A stretch of 40,094 nucleotides of DNA. Source: JBAWAP01 sp049589355 (GTDB lineage: Bacteria; Chloroflexota; Anaerolineae; VGOG01). Shown here piece after piece: positions 1 through 8,228 of the stretch. Each line of letters opens with the position of its first letter. The stretch's first letter is position 1. The translations under genes and the position numbers were made by a program. The DNA lies in the NCBI GenBank assembly GCA_049589355.1, contig JBAWAP010000087.1, positions 1-40,094 of the forward strand, given 5' to 3'. A model generated the notes under the pieces. It saw nothing but the letters and a program-made list of their open reading frames with translations, had not been told where the DNA came from and ran no database searches.

Positions 1-93
1 GCCGAGCACCACGCCAAGTGGTACTACGGACCGAAGCGGGCCAGGGAAATCTACGAAGCCAAGAAGAAAGCCGCTTCCGAAGCAGACCATTAG
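1..93 (+). CDS. C-terminal end of an unidentified protein (partial)
   Basis: Frame 1 is open from the window edge to a TAG at 91-93 and gives the last 30 residues of a protein. The tail is charged and lysine/alanine-rich (it ends EIYEAKKKAASEADH), as is common for cytoplasmic C-termini. No domain can be recognised from so short a piece and I assign no function. A strong hairpin (102-130) follows the stop, then the receiver gene at 147 on the same strand, so the two may have been co-transcribed. Confidence 0.5.
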   Translation, partial: AEHHAKWYYGPKRAREIYEAKKKAASEADH

Positions 94-101
94 TGATATG
101 T

Positions 102-130
102 GTGCCGGGCACTTCGGAAGTGCCCGGCAC
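102..130. repeat. Perfect 12-bp hairpin between two genes
   Basis: Bases 102-113 (GTGCCGGGCACT) pair perfectly with 119-130 around the loop TCGGA. There is no T-run after the stem, so it is not a standard intrinsic terminator. It could attenuate transcription, protect a transcript end, or be one of the palindromic repeats scattered through this window. The hairpin at 38036-38060 also has a CGGGCA...TGCCCG stem. The receiver gene's ribosome site starts just after it. Confidence 0.7.
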
Positions 131-146
131 CTGAAGGAGTGAGACT

Positions 147-521
147 ATGGCAAAGATCCTTGTAGTTGACGACGATCCCGACTTCGTGAATCTCACTCGG
201 ACGATCCTGAAGTCCAAGGACTACGAAGTCGTCACTGCCGCCAACGGCGAGCAGGCCCTGGCAACCATGCGCAAAGAAAAGCCCGACCTGGTGCTACTGG
301 ACATCATGATGTCCTACATCCTTGATGGGTTAGACGTGGGTCGAGAAATGGCTGAGGACGCCGAACTGAGGGACATCCCGGTCATCATGGTCACCTCGTT
401 GACCGGAGCTCGAGCCCAGACAGAGCTGCCTTCGGATGAATACATCCCGGTTGCAGACTGGATCCACAAGCCCATTGACCCTGACAAGTTGCTGGAGCGG
501 ATCGAGGCGGCGCTAGGCTAA
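147..521 (+). CDS. Stand-alone receiver (CheY-like) response regulator
   Basis: This is a single receiver domain of 124 residues with no output domain. The acidic pocket is Asp8-Asp10 (VVDDDPDF), the phospho-acceptor is Asp52 (LLDIMM) and the conserved lysine lies in HKPIDP near the C-terminus. The segment after the acceptor reads MMSYILDG instead of the usual MMPxxDG. The protein is close to the receiver fused to the FNT channel at 9771-11057: by eye about half the residues are identical, with the same VDDDPDFV start, the same longer loop after Asp and a KPxDPDxLL end. It is preceded by GAAGGAG (ribosome site) and followed by a bidirectional terminator. It probably relays phosphate from one of the nearby kinases; the partner is unknown. 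Confidence 0.9.
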   Translation: MAKILVVDDDPDFVNLTRTILKSKDYEVVTAANGEQALATMRKEKPDLVLLDIMMSYILDGLDVGREMAEDAELRDIPVIMVTSLTGARAQTELPSDEYIPVADWIHKPIDPDKLLERIEAALG

Positions 522-550
522 CCGGGTCGCCGTCAGTACAGATAACGCAA

Positions 551-580
551 AAGAGGGGATAGCGAAGCTATCCCCTCTTT
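551..580. terminator. Bidirectional intrinsic terminator
   Basis: Bases 551-563 pair with 567-579 (13 bp, loop GAA), with a T-rich tail on both strands (CTCTTTGTTT on plus, CTCTTTTGCG on minus). It lies between the convergent receiver gene and pstB and can end transcription of both. Confidence 0.9.
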
Positions 581-604
581 GTTTACTGTGGTAAAAGGGG
601 ATGC

Positions 605-1360
605 TCAGAACGTCCCTGCCAGGTAGGCGCGCGTGAGAGCTTCCTTTGGGTGCTCAAATACCTCGTGTGCCGGGCCACACTCCACTAGTTCGCCAAGGTA
701 AATAAAGATTACGTAATCCGCTAGGCGTTTAGCCTGTCGTAGAATGTGCGTTACCAGCACAATCGTATATTTTTGCTTCAGTTCGAGCAAGCGCTGTTCG
801 ATATGACGCGCTGAGATAGGATCCAGAGCCGAGGCAGGCTCGTCCCCCAGCAAGACCTCGGGTTCGACTGCCAGGCCGCGTGCCAAACATAGGCGTTGTT
901 GCTGGCCGACGGACAGACTTGTCGCCGGAGCGTGCAAGCGATCCTTGACCTCATCCCACAACCCAGCGACTTCCAGATAGTGCTGTACCACTGCATCCAT
1001 GTCAAGTTTTGTTTTAATGCCATGGATGCGCAGCCCGTAGGCCACGTTGTCGTAGATGGACATGGGCAGCGGATAGGGACGCTGAGCGAGCAACCCAACC
1101 CTTTTTCGGATCTCGGTCACATCAACCGCAGGGTCGTAAATGTTGATACCATCCAGCAGGACCTGCCCTGAAACGCGGGCCCCATCTACCAAATCCAGGA
1201 AACGGTTAAAGCTCTTGAGCAAAGTGGTTTTTCCACAGCCTGAAGGTCCCACAATCACGACAATCTGCTCTCTGGGGATATCCAAGTTGATGTTTTTGAG
1301 AACCTGGTTTTGGCTGTAGGCAACGTTCAAATTGCGAACCTGGATGTGTGCATCATTCAT
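605..1360 (-). CDS. pstB: Phosphate ABC transporter ATP-binding protein PstB
   Basis: This is the ATPase of the Pst high-affinity phosphate importer, 251 residues from the ATG at 1360, which has AGGAG eight bases upstream. An upstream in-frame ATG at 1384 would run into pstA and is unlikely. Walker A is GPSGCGKTT, the ABC signature LSVGQQQR, Walker B VLLGDEP and the switch histidine is in VTH. The PstB-like region VFEHPKEALTRAYLAG closes the protein. Walker B has Gly where Met is usual, a mild deviation. It is the last gene of pstSCAB. No phoU follows, which is unusual because PhoU normally accompanies PstB. Confidence 0.93.
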   Translation of the reverse strand: MNDAHIQVRNLNVAYSQNQVLKNINLDIPREQIVVIVGPSGCGKTTLLKSFNRFLDLVDGARVSGQVLLDGINIYDPAVDVTEIRKRVGLLAQRPYPLPMSIYDNVAYGLRIHGIKTKLDMDAVVQHYLEVAGLWDEVKDRLHAPATSLSVGQQQRLCLARGLAVEPEVLLGDEPASALDPISARHIEQRLLELKQKYTIVLVTHILRQAKRLADYVIFIYLGELVECGPAHEVFEHPKEALTRAYLAGTF

Positions 1361-1370
1361 AGGGCTTCTC

Positions 1371-2222
1371 CTATCTAACGGCATAGCGTCCCAGCCGCGC
1401 CGAGAGCCAGCGAGAGCCCAGGCTGACGAGCAGTATCAAGATGGTCAGGACGAGGGCAGCGGCGTAGCCACGCTGTTGCACCTCAGGAAAGGGGGTGCCA
1501 AGCTGGAAAAACACAGCCAGGGGCAGAGAAGCGGCCGGCTGGAATAGAGAGGTGGGTATTCGGTCTGTGTAACCGGCGGTGAAAAGCACCGAAGCAGCGT
1601 CGCCAATGCCGCGTCCAAAGGCCAGCAATATAGCGGTCATCAGGCCAGGCAGCGTTTGGCGAGTGATGATGTGCAAGGTGGTTTCGAGCCGTGTCGCTCC
1701 CAGGGCCAAGGCAGCTTGCTCTAATTCGGACGGCATCATGCGGATGACTTCGTCCATGGCGCGAGTCATAATGGGCAATTCCAGCAGGGCCAGGGCAAGA
1801 ATGCCACCCAAAAGCGAGGCGCGTATGCTGAGGGCAGCCATAATCGTGAAACCGAACGCACCATAAACAATGGACGGGATACCCCAAAGCACATCCAGCG
1901 CCAGACGTACAATGGGAGCCCAGCGCGAGCGACGGCGCACATAGCTGCCCAGATACAAGGCAATCGGCAGGCTGAGCAGCAGCGCCAACACTGTACCGCC
2001 TCCTGCCAGATACAGAGATCCTATGATGGCATTCAGGATGCCGCCCTCTTTCCCCAGGTAATAGCCACCCTTGGGGGTTTGGGTAAACATCGCCAGGTTG
2101 AGCGCGGGCGCTCCCTTGGCGATCACGGTGAGCAAAATCAATCCCAGGCTGCCCACCACCAGTCCAGATGAGCCAATCATCAAAGCCTTGAAAATGGACT
2201 CTTCAGTGTGTCGCCTTTTCAT
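1371..2222 (-). CDS. pstA: Phosphate ABC transporter permease PstA
   Basis: This is an inner-membrane permease of 283 residues with about six hydrophobic segments. The BPD_transp_1 coupling loop is visible as ELEQAALALGATRLETTLHIITRQTLPGLMTAI (quoted here only as its span, roughly residues 165-197). The motif GIPSIVYGAFG is typical of PstA/PstC. The gene overlaps the end of pstC by four bases and is followed 10 bases later by pstB, so translation is coupled. It forms the membrane channel with PstC. Confidence 0.92.
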   Translation of the reverse strand: MKRRHTEESIFKALMIGSSGLVVGSLGLILLTVIAKGAPALNLAMFTQTPKGGYYLGKEGGILNAIIGSLYLAGGGTVLALLLSLPIALYLGSYVRRRSRWAPIVRLALDVLWGIPSIVYGAFGFTIMAALSIRASLLGGILALALLELPIMTRAMDEVIRMMPSELEQAALALGATRLETTLHIITRQTLPGLMTAILLAFGRGIGDAASVLFTAGYTDRIPTSLFQPAASLPLAVFFQLGTPFPEVQQRGYAAALVLTILILLVSLGSRWLSARLGRYAVR

Positions 2223-3205
2223 GCGGCCCCTCTCCCAGTGACGCGGTGCAAAACCAGAGTGGAAATACCATTAAAGATCACTTCCATCCCCAGCAACATC
2301 AGGGCTGCCCCCAGCAGTGCGGAGCCGTAGAGTGGGATGGAGAGCATCTCGCCGTAGTTGTTAGCGATGAGCGCCGTCAAGGGATAAGCCGGGTCAAAGA
2401 TTGACGACGGCACGCGGGCGACGTTGCCGACCACCATTAAGACGGCCATCGTCTCACCCAGGGCGCGCGAGGAGCCCAGCACAATTCCGGCGATGATACC
2501 GGGCAAGGTTTCCGGCAACACGGCGTATTTGATGGTCTGCCACCTGGTGGCACCCACAGCCAGCGAGGCTTCGCGCAGGCCATCGGGGACGCTCCGCATG
2601 ACTTCATAAGTGATTGCAATGATGAAGGGAGCAACCATCACTGCCAGCACGATCCCGCCTGCCAGGATGCCAAACCCGGTAGGGTTGTCAACGGCAAAGA
2701 ATGGGATAAAGCCCAAACACTTGTCGAAGGTGGGGGCCAGGAAACCCTTCACCCAAGGCACAATAGCGACCACACCCCATACGCCATACACCACAGAAGG
2801 GATGCCTGCCAGCAGGTCTAGCAGCGGCTTGGCGATGGTCCGGGTGAGCGGGCGGGCGTACTCGGCCAGGTAAATGGCGCTCAGCAGGCAAGGCGGCACA
2901 GCCAACACCATGGCCACCGCCGTAACCCAAATAGTGCCCATAATAAAGGGGTAAAAGCCAAATTCGCCTCGCAGGGGCCGCCAGGTCTGCCCGGCGAGCA
3001 GATCCCAGAGAGGTTTGGCTTGTAGAATCGGCCAGGCGCGCATCAGCAACGCTACCATCATGATGATGGCTAACATCAGGGGCAACGTCGTCATGCCTAG
3101 AAACATCTTGCCTGCCCAACGGTCTTTGGTTTGTCGAGAAAGCCGCAGCAGGTGGATCTGGAACTGGGTTGGCCAAGTGGCAAGTGGGGTCTTTTTTGAC
3201 TCCAT
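2219..3205 (-). CDS. pstC: Phosphate ABC transporter permease PstC
   Basis: This is the second Pst permease, 328 residues from the ATG at 3205, one base after the pstS stop codon. A longer reading frame to 3271 would overlap pstS and is rejected. It has a long N-terminal segment before the first membrane helix, GIPSVVYGVWG in the middle, and the permease loop with EASLAVGATRWQT. The family partner is PstA. The tight junctions with pstS and pstA show one transcript. Confidence 0.92.
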   Translation of the reverse strand: MESKKTPLATWPTQFQIHLLRLSRQTKDRWAGKMFLGMTTLPLMLAIIMMVALLMRAWPILQAKPLWDLLAGQTWRPLRGEFGFYPFIMGTIWVTAVAMVLAVPPCLLSAIYLAEYARPLTRTIAKPLLDLLAGIPSVVYGVWGVVAIVPWVKGFLAPTFDKCLGFIPFFAVDNPTGFGILAGGIVLAVMVAPFIIAITYEVMRSVPDGLREASLAVGATRWQTIKYAVLPETLPGIIAGIVLGSSRALGETMAVLMVVGNVARVPSSIFDPAYPLTALIANNYGEMLSIPLYGSALLGAALMLLGMEVIFNGISTLVLHRVTGRGAA

Positions 3206-3206
3206 G

Positions 3207-4163
3207 CTAACGCACCTTCTGTAGTTCAGCTTGCAACTGCTCCTTCGGCAGTTGGATGTAACCGGCCTCATCTACGTATTGCTGCCCTTCAGTCAAAATC
3301 CATAAGATCAAATCCCGCACTGGGCCTGTAGGTTTGCCCTTAGTGACCAGAAACAGAGCACGCGCTGGGGGCGAGGGGTATCGGCCCGTGGCAATGGCCT
3401 CGATGGCTTTAGCTTTCGTATCCAGTTTTTCCTCGGGATCCACCTGACCATTTCCGTTAATGTCAATGGGCATCTCCATCGCCCCGGCGACAGGCTGACC
3501 AGTCGCCGCATCGAAGGCATAGTTGAGATTGTTAAAACCAATACCAGATGAGTCTTTGATAACTGCCTCCAGAATGCCCGGGTCACTGTAAACGCCGATC
3601 CCCAACAGGTCTTCTTGGTTGCCTCCCAGGTACTTCGCCCACATTTCGGCGGCTCCTGCAGCATCAGAGCGGGTGTAGACGTGGATCTCTGCGTTCACCG
3701 CAGGATTATTGATCACCTGGCCCCAAGTAGTGACCTTCCCTGTGATGTAGATGCCAGCCAGGGTATCACGTGAGACTCCACATCTAAGTAATTCATCCAA
3801 AACCGGATTTTTGGCGTTGATCATGGGAAAGACAGCATCCTTAGTGACCCCAACCCCGAAGGCGCCTTGGGCTACTTCCTCCGATGAGAGGTCCCGTGAA
3901 ACCATGCCGATGTCTGCGGCACCTGATAAGGTGTCTGCTATACCTTTTCCAGCACCACCAGCAGATACGTCAATTAGTACGGATGGGTTGGATTTCTGGT
4001 ATTCCTCTGCCCAACGCACCATCATGGGATAGAGGGCCCATGCACCGGACACAGTAATGGTGCTTTTAGTTCCCTCAGCCGGAACCTGCCCGCAGGCATT
4101 GACAAACGTCAGCAAAAGCAACGAGGCCATGATAGCCGTTGTGAAGCGAAAGTGTCTTTTCAT
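3207..4163 (-). CDS. pstS: Phosphate-binding lipoprotein PstS with an EF-hand-like calcium loop
   Basis: This periplasmic/extracellular substrate-binding lipoprotein has 318 residues. A signal peptide ends in the lipobox FVNAC with the lipidated Cys24. The mature part starts ITVSGAWALYPM and has the glycine-rich ligand loop SAGGAGKGIAD, as in PstS. An unusual insertion at residues 234-245, DINGNGQVDPEE, matches a canonical EF-hand loop (Asp1, Asn3, Asn5, Asp9, Glu12). The first gene of pstSCAB, it has AAGGAG eight bases before the ATG. The ligand is inferred from the permease genes; a different oxyanion is possible. Confidence 0.88.
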   Translation of the reverse strand: MKRHFRFTTAIMASLLLLTFVNACGQVPAEGTKSTITVSGAWALYPMMVRWAEEYQKSNPSVLIDVSAGGAGKGIADTLSGAADIGMVSRDLSSEEVAQGAFGVGVTKDAVFPMINAKNPVLDELLRCGVSRDTLAGIYITGKVTTWGQVINNPAVNAEIHVYTRSDAAGAAEMWAKYLGGNQEDLLGIGVYSDPGILEAVIKDSSGIGFNNLNYAFDAATGQPVAGAMEMPIDINGNGQVDPEEKLDTKAKAIEAIATGRYPSPPARALFLVTKGKPTGPVRDLILWILTEGQQYVDEAGYIQLPKEQLQAELQKVR

Positions 4164-4194
4164 AAGATAATCTCCTTAAAGTTTAAAAGTATAT

Positions 4195-4202
4195 AAAGTC
4201 TA
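4195..4202. promoter_or_regulatory. Possible half-operator upstream of pstS
   Basis: The octamer AAAGTCTA here is identical to half of the palindromic operator in front of the Rrf2 gene (4716-4740). It lies in the AT-rich pstS leader, 30 bases from the start codon. This suggests, but does not prove, that the same regulator binds both sites. Confidence 0.35.
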
Positions 4203-4255
4203 GTCCTTAAGTAGATATTTGGCTGAAAAAAGAAAATCACATCCTTCAGAGGCCA

Positions 4256-4702
4256 TCATTCCTCAATAAGGGTACGGGCCTGGTCAATGCGCTGGATCAC
4301 ATCTGCCAGGCTAGTGTGGTCCAGGATGTCAGCGATGGCCTGGCGCACGTCGAACATCACCAGCCGCAAGCCGCATGTTCTTTCATCTGGGCAGCCGCAG
4401 GGCTCGTAGGCCATCTGACTGACACAGTGGATAGGAGCCAACGGTCCATCGAGTACGCGCACGATTTGGCCTAGGCTGATTTCGGAGGCCGGTTTAGCCA
4501 GATAGTAACCACCGCCAACCCCCATTTTGCTGTAAAGTAGCCCGGCATTTTTCAGAGTGAGCAGAATCTGCTCCAAGAACTTGGCTGGGATTTTCTCGCG
4601 TTCGGCGATTTCCTTGATTTGCACGACTCCCGACTCTTCCTGCCGAGCGGCTAAGGCAATCATGGCCCTGAGGCCGTATTCACCACGTTTAGAAAGCCTC
4701 AT
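4256..4702 (-). CDS. Rrf2-family transcriptional regulator with a four-Cys cluster motif
   Basis: This is a 148-residue winged-helix repressor of the Rrf2/IscR family. The N-terminus MRLSKRGEYGLRAMIALA and the wing GGYYLAKP are diagnostic. Cys93, Cys102, Cys104 and Cys110 form a C-x8-C-x-C-x5-C group in the loop where IscR and NsrR ligate an Fe-S cluster, so a redox, iron or NO response is likely. It lies upstream of pstS on the same strand (92-base gap). Its own promoter has a perfect palindrome just downstream of the -10 box, so it probably represses itself. Which signal links it to phosphate uptake is unknown. Confidence 0.88.
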   Translation of the reverse strand: MRLSKRGEYGLRAMIALAARQEESGVVQIKEIAEREKIPAKFLEQILLTLKNAGLLYSKMGVGGGYYLAKPASEISLGQIVRVLDGPLAPIHCVSQMAYEPCGCPDERTCGLRLVMFDVRQAIADILDHTSLADVIQRIDQARTLIEE

Positions 4703-4715
4703 AGCATCTTCGCCA

Positions 4716-4740
4716 AAAGTCTATATAGTTTATAGACTTT
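4716..4740. promoter_or_regulatory. Palindromic operator of the Rrf2-type regulator
   Basis: AAAGTCTATA (4716-4725) and TATAGACTTT (4731-4740) form a perfect 10-bp inverted repeat with a 5-base centre. It sits just after the -10 box and covers the likely transcription start, the typical place for an autorepressor. Rrf2 proteins bind palindromes of about this size. Confidence 0.75.
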
Positions 4741-4750
4741 ATTTTACTTA

Positions 4751-4779
4751 ATTATAACCCGAGATTCAGAGCCTGTCAA
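4751..4779 (-). promoter_or_regulatory. Consensus sigma-70 promoter for the Rrf2 gene (and perhaps pst)
   Basis: On the minus strand TTGACA (4774-4779) and TATAAT (4751-4756) are both perfect and separated by 17 bases. Such a strong promoter is usually held in check, here by the adjoining palindrome. Confidence 0.85.
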
Positions 4780-5079
4780 GAAGCGGTGTTACAGATTTTA
4801 CCTACATCTCTCAGAGGACATCGCGGAGCTGGGACAAAGGGGCCAGATGGCCAGAACATTTCAAAATAACCAAGGTTTTGCCGTCAGTTGGTAGTTTCCT
4901 GCACCCCCTCAGCACCGGATGGAAGCCATACTCTGCACTCTTGGGCCCTCGTTTGCCCCAAAATCGAGGGGATTTGGCACAGCTTTTCGTGTAGGACTGT
5001 GAATCTCTCGCCAGTCGGCCTTAGAATATCACCTCAAAAAAAGTGCTACCAGTGAGGTCCTGTAAAGATATGGGTAAAG
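4780..5079. other. Gene-free stretch, nothing convincing seen
   Basis: These 300 bases lie between the Rrf2 promoter and the end of the receiver-kinase gene on the same strand. I found no coding frame with a ribosome site, no RNA gene and no strong terminator. A short GC-rich imperfect palindrome around CCCCAAAATCGAGGGG (about 4959-4974) is the only structure. Confidence 0.5.
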
Positions 5080-6228
5080 TCATGGCGGTGTTACAGCTGC
5101 CAAGGGAAGACGGAAAGTGAAACGACTGCCCTGCCCCAGGGCCGACTCGACCTCGATCGTACCGCCATGTCCCTCTACGATACGTTTGACCAGGGGTAGG
5201 CCCAGGCCTGTGCCCCGCGGTTCCACCGCCTTGGCCTGAGGTGTCCGGTAGAACTCCTCAAAGATCTTGGCCTGATCATCCGGCGTGATGCCGATGCCGG
5301 TATCTTCTACCGTGCCGATTGCCCACCCATCCTTTTCCTCCAAGGAGACTCTCACCCGGCCGCCAGCCGGGGTGTATTTAATGCCGTTGGAGATCAGGTT
5401 GGTCCACAACTGTCCCATCTGACCAGGGTTAGCCTCCACCAGCGGACGCTGGCGCACCTCCATCGTGAAGGTCATCCCTTTCTCCTCGGCTTGAGCCTGT
5501 AGCAAGGGAATCACCTTCTCCATCGCGTCAGCCAGCGAGAGGATCTCACGCTTCGGCGGCACCACCTCCTGCTTGGCAGCAGCCAGATTCAGTAGATCGT
5601 CCACCAGGTCTAGCAACTCCTGGGACCGCTCGATGGCCCGCTGGAGAATATCGCGCTGTTGATCGGGAGGGACGTATCCTTTGAGCATGACGAGCAGGAA
5701 GCTTTGCAGGGCGGTAACAGGGGCCCGCAATTCATGGGCCACCGTCAGCGTGAAGGCCGTTTTGAACCGATCCAGCCGCTCCATTTCCTCTTTGGCCCGG
5801 GCCAACTCGGCCGCCTCCTGCTCGATAGCCTGCAACCGCTTGGCTTCCAGAGACAGCCGCCGCCTCTCTAGCCCCTGATTGACCGTCATCAGCAGCAGGT
5901 CGGTGGTAAAAGGCTTGGAGATGAAGTCGTACGCCCCCCGTTTGATGGCCTCCACCGCCAGTTCCACCGTGGCGTAGCCGGTGATGATCACGCTCACGAG
6001 GTCAGGGTCTTTCTCCTGGATGGGACCCATCAGGTCAATGCCCCGCCCGTCGGGCATCATCACGTCCAGCAGCACCAGGTCGAAATCGCCTTCCTGGATC
6101 TTGCGCAACCCTTCCCGAAGGGTGGCCGCCGTCTCCACGGTGAATCCCTGCGGTTCCAGGGCCCGTCGGCAGCCTTCGCGAATGCCCAACTCGTCGTCAA
6201 TGACCAGGATGTTGCCTTTGGCTTCCAT
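5080..6228 (-). CDS. Receiver-histidine kinase hybrid (receiver first), copy 1
   Basis: This cytoplasmic signalling protein has 382 residues. A receiver domain comes first (acid pair Asp11-Asp12, phospho-acceptor Asp55, Lys105 in SKPF). A short coiled coil follows (about 120-155), then HisKA with His165 in AHELRAP, and an HATPase domain with the N box NLISNGIKYTP, DTGIGI and GTGLGLPLV. This is the reverse of the common kinase-then-receiver hybrid order, so phosphorylation of the receiver probably controls the kinase. It is a close paralog of the 8229-9380 gene and starts 16 bases after the sensor kinase between them. The H-box is intact. No membrane segment. Confidence 0.9.
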   Translation of the reverse strand: MEAKGNILVIDDELGIREGCRRALEPQGFTVETAATLREGLRKIQEGDFDLVLLDVMMPDGRGIDLMGPIQEKDPDLVSVIITGYATVELAVEAIKRGAYDFISKPFTTDLLLMTVNQGLERRRLSLEAKRLQAIEQEAAELARAKEEMERLDRFKTAFTLTVAHELRAPVTALQSFLLVMLKGYVPPDQQRDILQRAIERSQELLDLVDDLLNLAAAKQEVVPPKREILSLADAMEKVIPLLQAQAEEKGMTFTMEVRQRPLVEANPGQMGQLWTNLISNGIKYTPAGGRVRVSLEEKDGWAIGTVEDTGIGITPDDQAKIFEEFYRTPQAKAVEPRGTGLGLPLVKRIVEGHGGTIEVESALGQGSRFTFRLPLAAVTPP

Positions 6229-6244
6229 GTCCCCCTCGCTGCTC

Positions 6245-8227
6245 TCAAGCGATCACGTCGGCCAGAGTGCTCATCGCAGCCGGCTGTCCTATGGGCAGCC
6301 GCGTTGGCAGGGTCACGGTGAAGGTCGTCCCCTGGCCAACCTGGCTCTGGACGGCGATCTGCCCCCGGTGCATCTTGATGATGCCGTAGACGATGGACAG
6401 CCCCAGCCCTGTCCCTTTGCCCAAAGCCTTGGTGGTGAAGAAGGGGATGAACAGCTTGCCCAGATTCTCCTCTGGGATACCACACCCCGTGTCGGAGACC
6501 TTGATCTCCACCCACTGGCTGTCCACTCGCCGGGTGGCGAGGGTAATGGTGCCGCCGCCATCCCCCATCGCTTCGGCGGCGTTGTTCAGCAGATTGACGA
6601 ACACCTGCTGCAACTGAGCCGGGTCGGCCTGGATGGTGGGTAGATCGGAGCTGAACTGGCGCACGATCTCCACCTCCTCGAAGATTGGCTGGAGGCTGAC
6701 TCCCTCGATCACTTGTTCCAGCAGGGCGTGGACATCGGTCTCCTGGGCCAGCACCTCCTGCTGCCGGGCGAAGTTCAACAGGTCAGCCACGATGTTCTTG
6801 CAGCGGGTAGTCTCGTCAATGATCATCTTCAGGTCATCGCGCCTGGGGTCGTCATCACGCGCCTCTTTGTACATCACATCGGAGAAAAGCAGGATAGTGC
6901 CCAGGGGGTTGTTGATCTCGTGGGCCACGCCAGCCGCCAGTTGTCCCATTGAGGCCAGCTTCTCTTTGTGCAGTAATTCCTGCTGGGTCTGGTGCAGGGT
7001 TTCTACCATGCTGTTGAAGGACCGTCCCAGTACAGCCAGTTCGCCGCTGCCGTAGGGCTGCACGCGGATCGCCATATCGCCCTGGGCCAGACGGCGGTTG
7101 GCCTCCACCAGTTCGGCAATGGGCCGGGTGATGAGGCGCGCGATGGGCACAGCGATGACCCCGGCCAGCACGATGCAGACCAGGGCAATGAGGGCTACCC
7201 GGTTGTTGAAGGTGTGGACCAGCGCTTGAAAGGCTGACTCGAGGGCGCCCACGTACAAACTGCCCACTACCTGACCCCCGTGGTCGCGCAACGGCTCGTA
7301 GCGGGTGATGAACCACTCCTTGACCACAAAGGCCCGGCCCACATACTCACGGGCCTGCTCCAGCACTACTTCGCCCACGTCCTGAGCGATCCGGGTGCCG
7401 ACGGCCCGCTTGCCTTCCTCAGTCGTTACGTTGGTGGAAACCCGCAGGTCGCCGAGGAAGATCGTCACGGTGTCAACACCGGCCACCTCTTTGATGCGAT
7501 CCACCAGGGTGTAGTCGTTGTTGAATAGATACGCCGCCAGCACTGCCCCGATCTTCTGACCATCTTTATCTCGCAGCGGGGCGACTCCCGTCAAAGCCAA
7601 GCCGGCCGTGCCCTCGCGGGGGTCGAAGGGTTCTGGGGCCGCCTTGGGGGTGTCTATCAGCGGGATGTAAGCCTGCCTGTCCAGTCCCACCTGGGCCAGG
7701 AATTCGGCCGGAATGATCTCGGTGGCCTTCTGTTCTTTCCCGGATGACAACGCTTCTTCGACGATGGGCAACTGCCCCCAATCACCCTGAGTAAGGACCA
7801 GCGATAACTGGCCCTCCGGCGACAGAACCCGGCCCACCACGATGTTGCCCTCTGGGTCGAGCACGGCGATAAGGTGGGTACCGCCCAGGGCCAAGACAGT
7901 AATCTTGTTGGTGATCTGCTGGTCAATGATCCGGATGGCCTCGACCTGACCCTGAGCGGCGGCTGGCAGGTTCTGGATTACCCACTGGTCCAACACCAGC
8001 CGGTGGCTGATGGCCGCGACCTCATCCAGCTTGAGCTGGTAAAAGGCTTCGGCCAGGTTTATGTCGCGGGCCACCCGCCTGTCCTCGGCAGCAGCCAGAT
8101 AGTCGTTGATCACCCGCAAAGTGACGACCGTATTCAGGCCCACCGTCAACGCGGCTACCAGTGAAAAGAAGGCGATTAGTACAATCTGCAAGCGCCCGCC
8201 CAACAAGTTATGAAAGAAGCGTCTCAT
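6245..8227 (-). CDS. Membrane sensor histidine kinase with a large extracytoplasmic domain
   Basis: This 660-residue protein begins with a transmembrane helix (about residues 14-34). An extracytoplasmic region of about 300 residues follows, probably a Cache-type sensor: it has conserved-looking PLRDKDGQKIGAV and EPLRDHGGQVVGSL segments. Then come a second helix (about 345-365), HAMP (RPIAELVEANRRLAQGD), HisKA with His436 (GVAHEINNPLG) and HATPase (NLLNNAAEAM, DTGCGIP, GTGLGLSIV). The HEINNP form is typical of NtrB-like kinases. The ribosome site GGAGGG precedes the ATG. It sits between the two receiver-kinase paralogs in one transcript, so the three probably form one phosphorelay. The ligand is unknown. 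Confidence 0.9.
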   Translation of the reverse strand: MRRFFHNLLGGRLQIVLIAFFSLVAALTVGLNTVVTLRVINDYLAAAEDRRVARDINLAEAFYQLKLDEVAAISHRLVLDQWVIQNLPAAAQGQVEAIRIIDQQITNKITVLALGGTHLIAVLDPEGNIVVGRVLSPEGQLSLVLTQGDWGQLPIVEEALSSGKEQKATEIIPAEFLAQVGLDRQAYIPLIDTPKAAPEPFDPREGTAGLALTGVAPLRDKDGQKIGAVLAAYLFNNDYTLVDRIKEVAGVDTVTIFLGDLRVSTNVTTEEGKRAVGTRIAQDVGEVVLEQAREYVGRAFVVKEWFITRYEPLRDHGGQVVGSLYVGALESAFQALVHTFNNRVALIALVCIVLAGVIAVPIARLITRPIAELVEANRRLAQGDMAIRVQPYGSGELAVLGRSFNSMVETLHQTQQELLHKEKLASMGQLAAGVAHEINNPLGTILLFSDVMYKEARDDDPRRDDLKMIIDETTRCKNIVADLLNFARQQEVLAQETDVHALLEQVIEGVSLQPIFEEVEIVRQFSSDLPTIQADPAQLQQVFVNLLNNAAEAMGDGGGTITLATRRVDSQWVEIKVSDTGCGIPEENLGKLFIPFFTTKALGKGTGLGLSIVYGIIKMHRGQIAVQSQVGQGTTFTVTLPTRLPIGQPAAMSTLADVIA

Positions 8228-8228
8228 C

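Noticed and set aside
4790..5060. Possible degenerate relative of the MITE-like element (shared CAGATTTTAC and CCCC/AAAATCG strings)
   Set aside because: The shared strings are about 10 bases, which is expected by chance in 40 kb, and no terminal inverted repeats were found.
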